In this document: positions 44,872 through 54,387 of the stretch, piece by piece
Layout: every line of letters begins with the position of its first letter
Position numbering within the stretch: position 1 is the first letter of the stretch
Assembly: GCA_021083345.1 (NCBI GenBank)
Contig: JAJGRE010000001.1
Location: forward strand, 558,001 to 622,000
DNA from: Calditrichales bacterium MX18-03
Lineage (GTDB): Bacteria > Bacillota > Clostridia > Lutisporales > Lutisporaceae
DNA: 64,000 bases
Reading direction: 5' to 3'
Made by a program: the position numbers and the translations under genes
The notes under the pieces: generated by a model
What the model saw: only the letters and a program-made list of their open reading frames with translations
Databases searched by the model: none
Told to the model about the DNA's origin: nothing

Positions 44872-47520
44872 TTACAGAGGCAGGCAGCGTCCCAGCTTGT
44901 TCATGGCAGCTGCGATATCTGCGTCTGTAAAGCAATATTTCATAGTTGTGTATGCGCTTCTCATCTTCCGGACATCTTCTTTAACCGTCTTGTTTCTCAA
45001 AATGACATCCGCCATCAGCTCTGCCAGCTGCTCGAACTCCTGCCTGCCGAAGCCGAACCTGACCATTTCGGAAACACCCAGCCGCAGCGCACCAGACGCA
45101 GTAAAGCCTTCTTCCTCCGGCGTTGCCTGGTAGTTGACGATGATGTTGTTGTCTTCCAGCCTGTTGGCTGCTTCAGGACCTGTGCCGTAGCCGACCCTCA
45201 CGATGACCTGGTGGGTCTCAGTGTAGGATATGTCAGGATCTCCAGCCACATCCAGTCCGGCCTGCTTCAGGCATTTGGCAAAATACTTGGCGTTTTCGAC
45301 GATGTTTTTCTGGTAGTCATCCTTAAAGTGGTTCATTTCATAAGCTGCCATCAGGAGTGCCAGCATGGTCCCCAGGTGGTGATTGCTGACGCTTCCCGGG
45401 AAAGCCCTGGTTTCAATGGTTTCCCAGAGACCGTACTTGAGGTCCGTTTCTTTGTAGTTTGCAGCGATGATGCCTCTCTGGGAACCGAAGAAGGTCTTGT
45501 GGGTAGAGCCTGTAACGATTTCAGCGCCTTCAGCAAAGGGATTCTGGAAATAGTCACCGGCCAATCCCAGGACGTGAGCCATATCGTACATAATGGTAGT
45601 GTTGATTTTCTGTTCATCCACGAAAGCCCTGATTTCTTTTACCGGTTCTTTATGCAGTACCATGCTCTTGCCGAATATGATCAGCTCCGGCTTATACTTG
45701 GCGATAAGCTTCTTGGTCTCTTCCACATCGATTTTGAAGCTGTTCTCTTTCAATACCGGGAAATTGACGATAGCCGGCTTCTCCGTTACGGGGTCTATGG
45801 CAATATAGTCGTGCAGGGCACCCATGGGCTGTGCACTCAAATGGCCGCCTCTGATGATATGGTTGTTCATGACGTAACCCAACCGGCTGGCATCCCTCTT
45901 GCGGTTCACCCGGTTCTTGAAGTCCATGACCGCACTGAATACTGCCGTATTGGCCATCTGTCCGCTGGTCACACGGGTCTCCACCTCTGAGCAGCCGAAG
46001 TATTTCTTCAGCTCCTCGATCAGCTGATGCTCCACCTCATCGATGAATTTGGTGCCCTGATAATAGAATACATCGTAGTCATAGAAGGATTTTATCTTCT
46101 TGTGCTCTGCATACCGGAAGGAGGGGTCCAGGATGGACAGCAGCCTGACGGCGCTGGAATGGGTCTGCTCCGAAGGTATCAGGTTGATGCTTTCCTCTTG
46201 CCGCCACATATGGTTCTCAAAGCTCTTCTCCAGTAGATTCAATGCCTTGGCCTTATAATCCGTAGACGCATCCGCCACATAGGTTTCGGTAAAGCCGTAC
46301 AGGATCGGTCTAGCAAAAGGCGGCGCATCTCCCCTCATATGATAAGGCGGTATCACGGCTTTGACCTTGTTGTTCCGGATCTCCACCTCAACCTCGTCAT
46401 CCACCAGGATATCGCTGTCGAGAAGCGCCAGACCAATGGCCCTCATGGCTTTTTCATCCTTGATCAGTGTATCCAGGCCGTGTCCCTCCGTCTTATAGTA
46501 GGGCACCATGGTACCGCTGGTCATATAACCGATTTCCGCACCGTTCTTGAATACCTTGAACCCTGCTCTTGCAATACCCTTCTCACTCAGAGCGATGGGC
46601 TTGATGACTCTGGGCAATGCAGTAAGGTCTGAAAAATCCCGATTCATGATCTTCTGGAACGCTTCAAACTGCTTGAGCAGTGCACTTCTGCCGATGTATT
46701 CGCCCTTTGCTTCGGCAAAGCTGACAGCAAACTTGGCCAAGGGAACCGCGAATATCGGAATCTCCTTGCCTTCGGCGTCCAGTCCCAGTTCATGCCCATA
46801 AAGGGGCAAACCGGCTTCCAGCCTCAAGGTGTCCCTTGCACCAAGCCCTGTGGGCATTGCGCCGTTATCCAGCAGCAGCCTCCAGATGGCTGCGGCTTCT
46901 TCTGCCTTCACAAACAATTCAAAGCCGATGGGCTCTCCCGTATAGCCGGTTTTGGCAATGCGGACTTCTTTCCCATCCAACTCAATAATGTTCAGCGCGT
47001 TTTTTACCGGCTCGGTCAGGTTGGGATCCTTTGATAGCCTTGCCAGGATGTTTTTTGAATCCGGTCCCTGAATGGCAATCATGCCTAGGGCTTCCGACTG
47101 GTTGGTTATCTGCGCATCGAAGCCTTTGATGACCTCGGTCAGGTGCGCCCAGTCCTTGTCGGCATTGGAAGCGTTCACAACCAGCAAGTACTCATCCTCG
47201 TAAAAACGGTAAAGGTACGCATCATCCAGAGCGCCGCCGTTTTCATTGGGGATCATGCTGTATTGTGCCTGGTTCAGGTCCAATGCCAGTACATTGCTGG
47301 TCAGGACATACTGCAGGAACTTCACAGCTTCCTTGCCGGTGATCACAAATCTTCCCATATGGGATACGTCGAATATCCCGGCTTTTTTCCGTGTATAGAG
47401 GTGTTCTTCCACAATGCCCGCAGGGTAGTTCACCGGCATTTCCCAGCCGCCGAAGTCCACCATGTTGGCTTTAAGCTTTATATGCTCATCAAAAAGTACC
47501 GTTCTCTTCAAAGTACTCAT
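44872..47520 (-). CDS. gcvT: Fusion of aminomethyltransferase (GcvT) and serine hydroxymethyltransferase-like enzyme
   Basis: 882 residues. Residues 1 to about 405 are GcvT: VDFGGWEMPVNYPAGIVEEH, FDVSHMGRFVITG, AKTGYTGEPIGFELF, LGARDTLRLEAGLPLYGHEL. Residues about 412-882 are a divergent SHMT: EESINLIPSEQTHSSAVR, TSGQMANTAVFSAV, YDMAHVLGLAG (D646, H649) and the PLP lysine K675 in GSTHKTFFGSQRG. No stop or frameshift separates the halves. GcvT releases methylene-THF and ammonia from the lipoyl intermediate; SHMT uses methylene-THF and glycine to make serine. The fusion may channel methylene-THF, or the second half may be specialised. ATG 47520 has AGGAGGG upstream and lies 14 bases after lpd. 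It is the last gene of the gcv operon. Confidence 0.9.
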   Translation of the reverse strand: MSTLKRTVLFDEHIKLKANMVDFGGWEMPVNYPAGIVEEHLYTRKKAGIFDVSHMGRFVITGKEAVKFLQYVLTSNVLALDLNQAQYSMIPNENGGALDDAYLYRFYEDEYLLVVNASNADKDWAHLTEVIKGFDAQITNQSEALGMIAIQGPDSKNILARLSKDPNLTEPVKNALNIIELDGKEVRIAKTGYTGEPIGFELFVKAEEAAAIWRLLLDNGAMPTGLGARDTLRLEAGLPLYGHELGLDAEGKEIPIFAVPLAKFAVSFAEAKGEYIGRSALLKQFEAFQKIMNRDFSDLTALPRVIKPIALSEKGIARAGFKVFKNGAEIGYMTSGTMVPYYKTEGHGLDTLIKDEKAMRAIGLALLDSDILVDDEVEVEIRNNKVKAVIPPYHMRGDAPPFARPILYGFTETYVADASTDYKAKALNLLEKSFENHMWRQEESINLIPSEQTHSSAVRLLSILDPSFRYAEHKKIKSFYDYDVFYYQGTKFIDEVEHQLIEELKKYFGCSEVETRVTSGQMANTAVFSAVMDFKNRVNRKRDASRLGYVMNNHIIRGGHLSAQPMGALHDYIAIDPVTEKPAIVNFPVLKENSFKIDVEETKKLIAKYKPELIIFGKSMVLHKEPVKEIRAFVDEQKINTTIMYDMAHVLGLAGDYFQNPFAEGAEIVTGSTHKTFFGSQRGIIAANYKETDLKYGLWETIETRAFPGSVSNHHLGTMLALLMAAYEMNHFKDDYQKNIVENAKYFAKCLKQAGLDVAGDPDISYTETHQVIVRVGYGTGPEAANRLEDNNIIVNYQATPEEEGFTASGALRLGVSEMVRFGFGRQEFEQLAELMADVILRNKTVKEDVRKMRSAYTTMKYCFTDADIAAAMNKLGRCLPL

Positions 47521-47534
47521 AGACCCTCCTGTAA

Positions 47535-48941
47535 TCAATTCTTTTTTGCAGGTGCGCTATGCAGTGCTGCACCATTAAGCCCCATGACCGCCTCGCTGAA
47601 AACCTCGCTCAGGGTGGGATGGGCATGGATCGTTCCGATGATATTCTCTGCAGATTGTTTCATGCCGATGGCCAGCACGCCTTCGTGGATCAAATCCGAA
47701 GCGTGGGGCCCCATGATGTGCACCCCTATGAGAATATCGTTTTCATCGGCGATCACTTTTAATAGCCCTTCCCCTTCACCCAGCGCCAGTGCTTTTCCGT
47801 TGGCGCCGAACATAAACCTTCCGGTCTTGAAGGCAATGCCCTTGGCCGAAGCCTCCTCCTCCGTCATGCCTGCAAAGGCAATCTCCGGGAAGGTAAAGAC
47901 GCAGCCCGGCACCACCGCTGCATTATAATGCGGCGTCTTACCCATCAGGTGCTCTGCAGCAGCAACGCCCTGATGTGATGCTGTATGCGCCAGCATTATG
48001 CCGCCGGTAACATCTCCTATGGCGTAGATATGGGGCACATTGGTCTGGCCGAAGCTGTTTGTTCCAATCCCTTTCCTGTCATAACCCACGCCGGCCTTCT
48101 CCAGCATCAGCCCCTCCACCACAGGCTGCCGGCCTGCAGCCATCAGAACCTGATCGGCAGCTATTTGCATTTCTCCTTTTTTTGTAGAAACCGTCAGCAG
48201 CAGTCCATCCTGCTGCTCTATCTTCATAACCCTTGAACCGGTCAATATTTCGATACCCTTCTTCTTCATCATGGGCACCAGCCGCTTGCTGAGATCGCTA
48301 TCCAGTTGTGCCAGGATACTGGGCAGAAATTCAATGACCGTAACTTGGCTTCCGAAAGCATTGAATATGGCCGCAAACTCCATGCCGATGACTCCACCGC
48401 CGATGATGGCAAGCCGCCGGGGAATATGGTCGATACCAAGCAGCGCCGTGCTGTCCAGCACGCCCGGCAGATCTGCACCTTCAATGGGCAGAACAGCAGG
48501 CTTTGAACCTGTAGCAATAATGATGCGCCCTGCTGAAATGGACTCTGCCGACCCATCCGCTTTGCTCACCGAAATGCTGTTGGCATCGGCAAAGGCCGCT
48601 TCGCCTTCAACGACCGTGATGCCGTTGGCTTTCATCAGCTGAACGATGCCGCTCACCAGCTGGTCAACCACTTTGTTTTTCCTGGCTTGAACCTGCTCCC
48701 AGTTGACAGAGGCGCCATTGGTGATGATGCCGAATTCTTCACTGTTTTTTACCAGCTGGCAGACCTCTGCGCTGCGGTGAAGGGCTTTTGTCGGGATGCA
48801 CCCCCAGTTCAGGCAAGTGCCTCCCATTCTCCGCTTTTCTATCAGGCAGACCTTGGCACCCAGCTGTGCCGCTCTTATGGCGGCGATATAGCCTCCCGGT
48901 CCGCCGCCGATTACAATCAGATCAAAGTCTTGTTTTTCCAT
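47535..48941 (-). CDS. lpdA: Dihydrolipoyl dehydrogenase (glycine cleavage L protein)
   Basis: 468 residues. FAD-binding VIGGGPGGYIAAIRAAQLG, redox-active disulfide C43/C48 in GGTCLNWGCIPTKAL, NAD-binding LAIIGGGVIGMEFA, AIGDVTGG and a C-terminal active-site region HAHPTLSEVFSEA. It reoxidises dihydrolipoyl-GcvH with NAD+. AGGAGG stands before ATG 48941. It lies between gcvPB, from which two hairpins separate it, and the gcvT fusion. Confidence 0.95.
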   Translation of the reverse strand: MEKQDFDLIVIGGGPGGYIAAIRAAQLGAKVCLIEKRRMGGTCLNWGCIPTKALHRSAEVCQLVKNSEEFGIITNGASVNWEQVQARKNKVVDQLVSGIVQLMKANGITVVEGEAAFADANSISVSKADGSAESISAGRIIIATGSKPAVLPIEGADLPGVLDSTALLGIDHIPRRLAIIGGGVIGMEFAAIFNAFGSQVTVIEFLPSILAQLDSDLSKRLVPMMKKKGIEILTGSRVMKIEQQDGLLLTVSTKKGEMQIAADQVLMAAGRQPVVEGLMLEKAGVGYDRKGIGTNSFGQTNVPHIYAIGDVTGGIMLAHTASHQGVAAAEHLMGKTPHYNAAVVPGCVFTFPEIAFAGMTEEEASAKGIAFKTGRFMFGANGKALALGEGEGLLKVIADENDILIGVHIMGPHASDLIHEGVLAIGMKQSAENIIGTIHAHPTLSEVFSEAVMGLNGAALHSAPAKKN

Positions 48942-48965
48942 TTATTCCTCCTGTCCCCCTAGTCG

Positions 48966-49013
48966 TAGAAAACATATTAAGCTTGCATATAGCATAGCTT
49001 GATATGTTTTCTA
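48966..49013. repeat. Long hairpin upstream of lpd
   Basis: A perfect 12-base stem TAGAAAACATAT (48966-48977) with its complement (49002-49013), and an inner AAGCT/AGCTT pairing. It lies just before the lpd ribosome binding site, directly after a second hairpin. Confidence 0.6.
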
Positions 49014-49014
49014 A

Positions 49015-49073
49015 AACAATAAGTGACTCACTTCTTCGTAGCTGCAACCCTATACATAGAGTCACTTATTGTT
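49015..49073. repeat. Long hairpin over the gcvPB stop codon
   Basis: A perfect 15-base stem AACAATAAGTGACTC (49015-49029) pairs with 49059-49073, with a 29-base loop. The gcvPB stop codon is inside the upstream arm as transcribed. On the minus strand a short TTTT follows. It could be a partial terminator, an mRNA processing or a stability element. Confidence 0.6.
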
Positions 49074-50520
49074 CCCATTTAAGGACCGGCGTTCTGGCCG
49101 CCTTGACCTCATCCAGCCTTCTGACCGGCGTATGATGGGGTGCCGACTTCAGCAGCTCCGGATTCTCCCTTGCTTCCTGTGCGATCTTTATCATGACATC
49201 GATAAAGCGGTCCAGTGTCTCCAGGCTCTCCGTCTCAGTGGGCTCAATCATGATGGCGCTGTGTACAATCAAAGGGAAGTAGATGGTAGGCGGGTGATAG
49301 CCGTAATCAAGGAGCCGCTTCGCCACATCCAGGGTCGACACCTCATGGAGGTCTTCTCCCAGTCCGCCCAATACGAACTCATGCTTGCACACTTCATCAA
49401 TGGGCAGATAATAGTGCTGCTTCAGCTTTTCTTTGATATAGTTGGCGTTTAGTACTGCCATCTTGCTGGCTTTTGTCAAGCCTTCGGCACCCATGGTCAG
49501 GATATAGGCGTATGCCTTTACCATGACGCCGAAGTTGCCATAGAAGCTTTTAACCTTTCCAATGGACTTGGGCTTATCATAGTTTAAAACATATTGGTCG
49601 CCTGCTTTCTCAATAACCGGTACCGGCAGGAATTCCACCAGCTGCCTGGCTACCCCCACAGGCCCGCTGCCGGGTCCGCCGCCGCCATGAGGGGTTGAGA
49701 AGGTTTTGTGCAGATTGAAATGCACCACGTCAAAGCCCATATCGCCGGGTCTCGCCATTCCCATGATGGCGTTCATATTGGCGCCGTCATAATAGAGCAG
49801 CCCGCCGGCTTCGTGAACAAGGTCAGCAATTTCCTTGATATTCTTCTCAAAAAGACCCAAGGTACTGGGATTTGTCAGCATGAGGCCTGCTGTTTCATCG
49901 CTGAGCACGGCTTTAAGGCTTTCAATATCCACTGCACCCTTTTCGTCGGATTTAATTTCAATGATCTCAAAGCCGGCTACTGCCGCACTTGCCGGATTGG
50001 TGCCGTGGGCAGAATCCGGAACGATGATCTTGTTTCTCTTTTGCTCACCCCTGCTGGCATGATAGGCCTTCATGATCATCAGACCGGCCAGCTCGCCGTG
50101 GGCGCCTGCCGCAGGCTGCAAGCTGAACTGTGCCATGCCGCCTATTTCGGAAAGCATTTCACCCAGCTCATACATTAGCTGCAATGAGCCTTGGGCTGTG
50201 CCGGCAGGCTGATAGGGATGCATGCCGGTGAATCCGGGCAGGGCTGCCATGTCCTCGTTGATCTTGGGGTTATACTTCATGGTGCAGGAACCCAAGGGAT
50301 AGAAACCGGTATCAACACCATAGTTTTTATTTGACAGCAGCGTATAATGCCGGACAACATCCACTTCGCTGACTTCGGGAAGCTCAACTTCGCCGCTTTG
50401 GCGCATGGCTTCGGGTATCATGCTGCTGGCATCCGGTTCGGGTACATCGCATGCAGGAAGGGAGCATGCCGTTCTACCGGCTTTTGATACTTCAAAAATC
50501 AGTTTCTCGTAGTTTTTCAT
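49066..50520 (-). CDS. gcvPB: Glycine dehydrogenase (decarboxylating) subunit 2
   Basis: 484 residues, the C-terminal half of the P protein. [48 protein letters not shown] and the PLP lysine K272 in [18 protein letters not shown]. With GcvPA it decarboxylates glycine and loads the aminomethyl group onto lipoyl-GcvH. ATG 50520 overlaps the gcvPA stop as TAATG and has AAGGAGGGG upstream; the frame extends 26 codons into gcvPA but that is not coding. Confidence 0.96.
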   Translation of the reverse strand: MKNYEKLIFEVSKAGRTACSLPACDVPEPDASSMIPEAMRQSGEVELPEVSEVDVVRHYTLLSNKNYGVDTGFYPLGSCTMKYNPKINEDMAALPGFTGMHPYQPAGTAQGSLQLMYELGEMLSEIGGMAQFSLQPAAGAHGELAGLMIMKAYHASRGEQKRNKIIVPDSAHGTNPASAAVAGFEIIEIKSDEKGAVDIESLKAVLSDETAGLMLTNPSTLGLFEKNIKEIADLVHEAGGLLYYDGANMNAIMGMARPGDMGFDVVHFNLHKTFSTPHGGGGPGSGPVGVARQLVEFLPVPVIEKAGDQYVLNYDKPKSIGKVKSFYGNFGVMVKAYAYILTMGAEGLTKASKMAVLNANYIKEKLKQHYYLPIDEVCKHEFVLGGLGEDLHEVSTLDVAKRLLDYGYHPPTIYFPLIVHSAIMIEPTETESLETLDRFIDVMIKIAQEARENPELLKSAPHHTPVRRLDEVKAARTPVLKWEQ

Positions 50521-51875
50521 TATTTCCCCTCCTTTATATCGCCTAATATGGAAGCCAGGCTGTCGATTTCCGCCTTTGTCCGCTTTTCTGTTACGCAAAA
50601 CAGCAAGGCGTTTTCCAGTCCGGGATAAGCTGTCGATAAGTCAAAGCCGCCCAGGATCCCCTGACCCAATAACGCACTATTCACTTTACCGGCAGGAAGC
50701 GTGCCTTTGACAGCAAATTCCTTGAAGAACGGCTTGTCGAACACCGGCTTGAAACCTCCGGTCTTCAAGATCTCGTTATATGCATAGTGAGCTTTGGCGG
50801 TGCACTGTTGTGCGACTTCTCTGAGGCCCTTCTTGCCCAGCGTCGTCAGGTATATGGCTGCAGTCATGGCGTTCAGAGCCTGGTTGGAGCATATGTTGGA
50901 GGTTGCCTTTTCTCTCCGGATATGCTGTTCTCTCGCCTGAAGGGTCAGCACAAAGGCGCGCTTGCCGTCTATATCGGTGGTCTGACCCACTATTCTGCCC
51001 GGCAGCTTCCGCATCATCTTGGCTGTTGCCGCCATAAAGCCCAGGTACGGACCGCCGTAGTTCATCGGGTTGCCAAAGGCCTGGCCGTCGCCCACAACGA
51101 TATCTGCACCGTATTCACCGGGGTTTTTGATTATTCCAAGGGAAATAGGGTCCGACACGCTGACGATGAACATCGACTTGTTTTCATGGACGATTTTTTC
51201 AATCTCCGCTACATCCTCCAGGATGCCGAGAAAGTTGGGGTTCTGAACGATGATGCCTGCTGTTGCGGCAGAAGCTGCTGCTTTCAGCTTTTCCAGATCG
51301 GTAACACCGTCTGCAAAGTCGATTTCTACGACTTCAATGCCCTGAAAGCCCATGTAGGTCTTCAGAACCTTGCGTGTTTCGGGATGTACTGTTTTTGATA
51401 CAATAACAGACTTTCTCTTTGTGCTCTCGCATGCCATGATGGCTGCTTCCGCACAAGCCGTTGCACCGTCGTACATGGAGGCATTGGATGCATCCATGCC
51501 GGTCAGGTTGGCAATCATGGTCTGGTATTCAAAAATCACCTGCAATGTACCCTGGCTAATTTCAGGCTGGTACGGTGTATAGGCAGTATAGAACTCAGAC
51601 CGTGAGGTTATATGCTTGATGACTGACGGGATGTAATGGTCATACGCACCCGCCCCCAAAAAGCATACCAGTTCATCGGTATTCTTGTTTTTTCCGGCCA
51701 TTGCTATGATATGCCTTGCAAGCTCCAGTTCGGACATGCCGCCGCCAAGGTTCAGCTTTCTGCCGAGCCTGACTTCTGCCGGTATGTCTTCAAACAACTG
51801 GTCAGCCGATTGGATTCCGATGCTATCCAGCATCTGCTTTTCATCCTGAGGACCGTTCGGTATATATGGAAACAT
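50520..51875 (-). CDS. gcvPA: Glycine dehydrogenase (decarboxylating) subunit 1
   Basis: 451 residues, the N-terminal half of the P protein, without PLP lysine as expected. Typical segments are [60 protein letters not shown] and [18 protein letters not shown]. It forms a heterotetramer with GcvPB. GAGGAGG precedes ATG 51875, one base after the gcvH stop. Confidence 0.96.
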   Translation of the reverse strand: MFPYIPNGPQDEKQMLDSIGIQSADQLFEDIPAEVRLGRKLNLGGGMSELELARHIIAMAGKNKNTDELVCFLGAGAYDHYIPSVIKHITSRSEFYTAYTPYQPEISQGTLQVIFEYQTMIANLTGMDASNASMYDGATACAEAAIMACESTKRKSVIVSKTVHPETRKVLKTYMGFQGIEVVEIDFADGVTDLEKLKAAASAATAGIIVQNPNFLGILEDVAEIEKIVHENKSMFIVSVSDPISLGIIKNPGEYGADIVVGDGQAFGNPMNYGGPYLGFMAATAKMMRKLPGRIVGQTTDIDGKRAFVLTLQAREQHIRREKATSNICSNQALNAMTAAIYLTTLGKKGLREVAQQCTAKAHYAYNEILKTGGFKPVFDKPFFKEFAVKGTLPAGKVNSALLGQGILGGFDLSTAYPGLENALLFCVTEKRTKAEIDSLASILGDIKEGK

Positions 51876-51876
51876 A

Positions 51877-52260
51877 TTACGCCTCCTCGCCGCAGAATTC
51901 CTTATAGGCTACTGCATTCATCAAATGCTCCAGCTCGGTGGGATCGCTCATTTCAACGATGAGCATCCAGTTTTCAAAAGCGTCCTGGTTTACCAGCGCC
52001 GGATCCTCCGTTACGGCGTCATTGACTTCGGTAATGGTTCCGGATACCGGGAGGATCATATCCGACGCGGCCTTAACAGACTCAACGGATCCGAAAGTCT
52101 CATCCTGTTTCATGGATGCGCCTGCCTCCGGCAGTTCTACATAAACGATGTCACCCAACGCATGCTGTGCATAGTCCGTGATGCCGACATAGGCTTTTGA
52201 GCCCTCGACCCTCACCCATTCATGATCCTTTGAGTAAAACAAACCTTCAATCGTTTTCAT
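51877..52260 (-). CDS. gcvH: Glycine cleavage system H protein
   Basis: 127 residues. [22 protein letters not shown], then the lipoylation site K63 in [15 protein letters not shown] and a C-terminal EFCGEEA. It carries the aminomethyl group between P, T and L proteins. GGAGG stands ahead of ATG 52260; an ATG five codons earlier overlaps that site. It is the first gene of the operon behind the glycine riboswitch; its lipoyl group could be made by the LipA encoded divergently. Confidence 0.95.
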   Translation of the reverse strand: MKTIEGLFYSKDHEWVRVEGSKAYVGITDYAQHALGDIVYVELPEAGASMKQDETFGSVESVKAASDMILPVSGTITEVNDAVTEDPALVNQDAFENWMLIVEMSDPTELEHLMNAVAYKEFCGEEA

Positions 52261-52290
52261 TTCTTTTTCCTCCATTCATTTTATTTTTGA

Positions 52291-52335
52291 GAAAAATGAA
52301 GAGAATGCATGGCGATAATACGCCTCGCATTCTCT
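52291..52335 (-). terminator. Expression-platform terminator of the glycine riboswitch
   Basis: On the minus strand AGAGAATGC...GCG and CGC...GCATTCTCT pair in a long stem followed by TCATTTTT, just after the second aptamer and before the gcvH ribosome binding site. Its 5' arm overlaps the last bases of the aptamer, as expected for a switch. Confidence 0.8.
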
Positions 52336-52537
52336 GTTCTCTTTACCTGAGAGTATCGCCGCCTAAATGCAGCTTGCTCCTTCGGTGCCTTTCAAAAGGA
52401 CTTTTCAGAGTTCCATCCAACAACGATACCTTTGCCTGTAAGTTTCTGCGGGGACTCGGCATTCCTCACATTGCTCCTTCGGCCATCAGGATGAAGCTGT
52501 ATTGCCGCCCACCTGATATCTCCCGTTGCTATCATCT
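52332..52537 (-). promoter_or_regulatory. Tandem glycine riboswitch
   Basis: Two aptamers can be read on the minus strand. The first runs from GGGAGATATCAGGTGGG through GGCCGAAGGAGCAA. The second has GGAACTCTGAAAAG, GGCACCGAAGGAGCAA and the closing ACTCTCAGGTAAAG-AGAACAGAG. The CCGAAGGAGCAA and CTCTCAGGTAAA motifs are diagnostic of the gcvT/glycine RNA. Known members turn on glycine cleavage genes when glycine is high, by preventing a terminator such as the one directly downstream. Confidence 0.93.
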
Positions 52538-52581
52538 GGCTCCATATATTATTTGAAAATTGTGTGTTCACTATTATTAAA

Positions 52582-52610
52582 ATAATAACATCGTTAAGCA
52601 TTGATTACAA
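52582..52610 (-). promoter_or_regulatory. Likely promoter of the gcv operon
   Basis: TTGTAA (52605-52610), 17 bases, TATTAT (52582-52587) on the minus strand, about 45 bases before the first riboswitch aptamer. Confidence 0.5.
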
Positions 52611-52725
52611 TAGCATTTTTCCATATATGCTACACTAATGATTGATAATGTTTAAACAATTAAGGTTATAACTTGTATAAGTAATCTTATTCCTCTATAA
52701 TCTGTCTTATAAATAGTAAGGCGGC

Positions 52726-52754
52726 ATGACGCTGCCTCATAAAGCGGTTATAAT
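52726..52754 (+). promoter_or_regulatory. Likely promoter of lipA
   Basis: ATGACG (52726-52731), 17 bases, TATAAT (52749-52754), about 26 bases before the lipA start codon. The -10 is perfect and the -35 weak. Confidence 0.55.
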
Positions 52755-52779
52755 TTTATCATAGATGGGAGCTGTCAAT

Positions 52780-53631
52780 ATGCATCAAAAAAAACCCGAC
52801 TGGCTGAAGATCAAGATCCAAGGCGGCCAGGTCTCCGAAGAGGTCAAAGGCATCCTCAAGCGCTTGTCCCTCAATACGGTGTGCAAGGAAGCCAACTGTC
52901 CGAACCAGATGGAATGCTTCAGCCGTCATACTGCCACTTTCATGATTCTCGGCAGGGTCTGCACACGGAACTGCACCTTCTGCAACGTCACAAAGGGTGA
53001 ACCGCAAGCCGTGGATGCATTCGAGCCTATGAATGTTGCAATAGCCGTGGGCGAATTGAAGCTTCGGCACGCTGTCATCACCTCTGTCACAAGGGACGAT
53101 CTTGAAGATGGCGGCGCCGCTCATTTTGCCGAAGTGGTAAAAGCGATCAGAAGCGAGAGCCCGGCTACAACGATAGAACTGCTGATCCCTGATTTCAAAG
53201 GGGATATGAATGCCCTTTCCGTAGTGGCTGCTGCCAATCCGGATATCATCAATCACAATATTGAGACAGTGCGGTCTTTATATCCCAAGATAAGACCGGC
53301 TGCAGTCTACAGCCGCTCATTGGAATTGCTGTCACAGGTCAAGTCGTTTAACGGCAAAATCGTCACCAAGTCAGGCATGATGCTGGGTCTTGGGGAAACC
53401 GAGGCAGAAGTGGTGGGCGCGATGAAGGATCTGAGACAGGTCAGCTGCGACATTCTGACCCTAGGTCAGTACCTGGCACCCTCCAAAGCGCATCATCCCG
53501 TCATTGACTATGTCCATCCCGATTTATTTAAAAAATACCGGGAAATCGGTATGGAAATGGGATTTGTCAGCATCGCTTCAGCACCGCTGGTGCGGAGCTC
53601 ATACCATGCCAGCATGCCGGAAGGCCATTGA
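52780..53631 (+). CDS. lipA: Lipoyl synthase
   Basis: 283 residues from ATG 52780, with GGGAG eight bases upstream; an in-frame ATG at 52765 contains that site. Two iron-sulfur cluster motifs are seen: the auxiliary cluster cysteines C35, C40, C46 ([14 protein letters not shown]) and the radical SAM CxxxCxxC C61, C65, C68 ([13 protein letters not shown]). The conserved RSSY lies near the C terminus. It inserts two sulfur atoms into octanoyl-GcvH or E2 domains. It is monocistronic and divergent from the gcv operon that needs its product. No LipB/LipM or LplA gene is in the window. Confidence 0.95.
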   Translation: MHQKKPDWLKIKIQGGQVSEEVKGILKRLSLNTVCKEANCPNQMECFSRHTATFMILGRVCTRNCTFCNVTKGEPQAVDAFEPMNVAIAVGELKLRHAVITSVTRDDLEDGGAAHFAEVVKAIRSESPATTIELLIPDFKGDMNALSVVAAANPDIINHNIETVRSLYPKIRPAAVYSRSLELLSQVKSFNGKIVTKSGMMLGLGETEAEVVGAMKDLRQVSCDILTLGQYLAPSKAHHPVIDYVHPDLFKKYREIGMEMGFVSIASAPLVRSSYHASMPEGH

Positions 53632-53666
53632 AAATGAAATTTAACCAATGAATATAAATAAACATG

Positions 53667-53699
53667 AAGCTGCAGGGATCGAATTCCTGCAGCTTTTTT
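53667..53699 (+). terminator. Terminator of lipA
   Basis: AAGCTGCAGG, nine-base loop, CCTGCAGCTT, then TTTTT: a classical rho-independent terminator about 35 bases past the stop. Confidence 0.9.
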
Positions 53700-53798
53700 G
53701 CAGCGGGTACATAAGCCGGCCTTTGGAAATATTTCAAGGAATATCATGCTTTTTCCTTGCAGATACTAGCTTCATACAACATTATAAGGAGGAGTATC

Positions 53799-54017
53799 AT
53801 GCAGAACCTTTCAACTAAAGAGCTCAATTATGTCAAGGATTTGCTTTCATGGGAACTGCTTTCTGCGAAAAAAAGCTTCCAGTATTCTAATCAGGAAACA
53901 AATCCAGCTCACCAGAAAGTGTTTTCGGATGCAGCCAACATGCATCAGCAAAACTACCAGAGCTTATTGAACTACATTGATCAAATGAATCACAAGCAAG
54001 GGGGGCAGGCACACTAA
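53799..54017 (+). CDS. Small CotF-like spore coat protein
   Basis: 72 residues: MQNLSTKELNYVKDLLSWEL, then AKKSFQYSNQ and MHQQNYQSLLNYIDQM. The helical, Gln/Asn-rich character and the pairing with a second coat-type gene match the CotF-like proteins of clostridial spores (ferritin-like helical fold). AAGGAGG stands before ATG 53799; the frame extends upstream without a better start. It overlaps the next gene by one base (TAATG). Confidence 0.72.
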   Translation: MQNLSTKELNYVKDLLSWELLSAKKSFQYSNQETNPAHQKVFSDAANMHQQNYQSLLNYIDQMNHKQGGQAH

Positions 54018-54379
54018 TGGATACGCAAGCAACCATCACATCAAAAACAGGGGTACAAAAGATCGGCAGGACAGTATCGGCAGAATTGCCGAAAGTAAAG
54101 GATCCCAGCATCAATGTACGGGATCGGCTCAATGACGTTTTACTTTCCGAGAAGCACAATCTTGTCAGCTATCAGATAGCCATTAACGAAATAATCAATG
54201 ATGATCTGCGGAATCTGCTCATCAACAACCGCAATCGATTGCAGGGCTTGCATACCGGCGTATTCAACGAGTTGTTCAATCTTGGGGAATACCAGGCAGA
54301 TGTCGCTACCACGCCCCAAATTGCGGATACCTTTGATGTTTTCAGCGGATATATAACGCAGCTTCCCTATAAGCAATAG
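54017..54379 (+). CDS. CotF family spore coat protein
   Basis: 120 residues. After a short N-terminal segment come VRDRLNDVLLSEKHNLVSYQ, AINEIINDDLRNLLINNRNRLQ and LHTGVFNELFNLGEYQADVA, a typical CotF helical pair. ATG 54017 overlaps the stop of the preceding gene, so the two are coupled. It is followed nine bases later by the first asparaginase gene. Sporulation control is likely, but no sporulation promoter could be read with confidence. Confidence 0.78.
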   Translation: MDTQATITSKTGVQKIGRTVSAELPKVKDPSINVRDRLNDVLLSEKHNLVSYQIAINEIINDDLRNLLINNRNRLQGLHTGVFNELFNLGEYQADVATTPQIADTFDVFSGYITQLPYKQ

Positions 54380-54387
54380 CGTAGAAG

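Noticed and set aside
44842-45990. A 382-codon open frame on the plus strand opposite the SHMT half of the gcvT fusion
   Set aside because: It is the antisense shadow of a well-supported gene; its translation has no recognisable domain and the start lacks a ribosome binding site.
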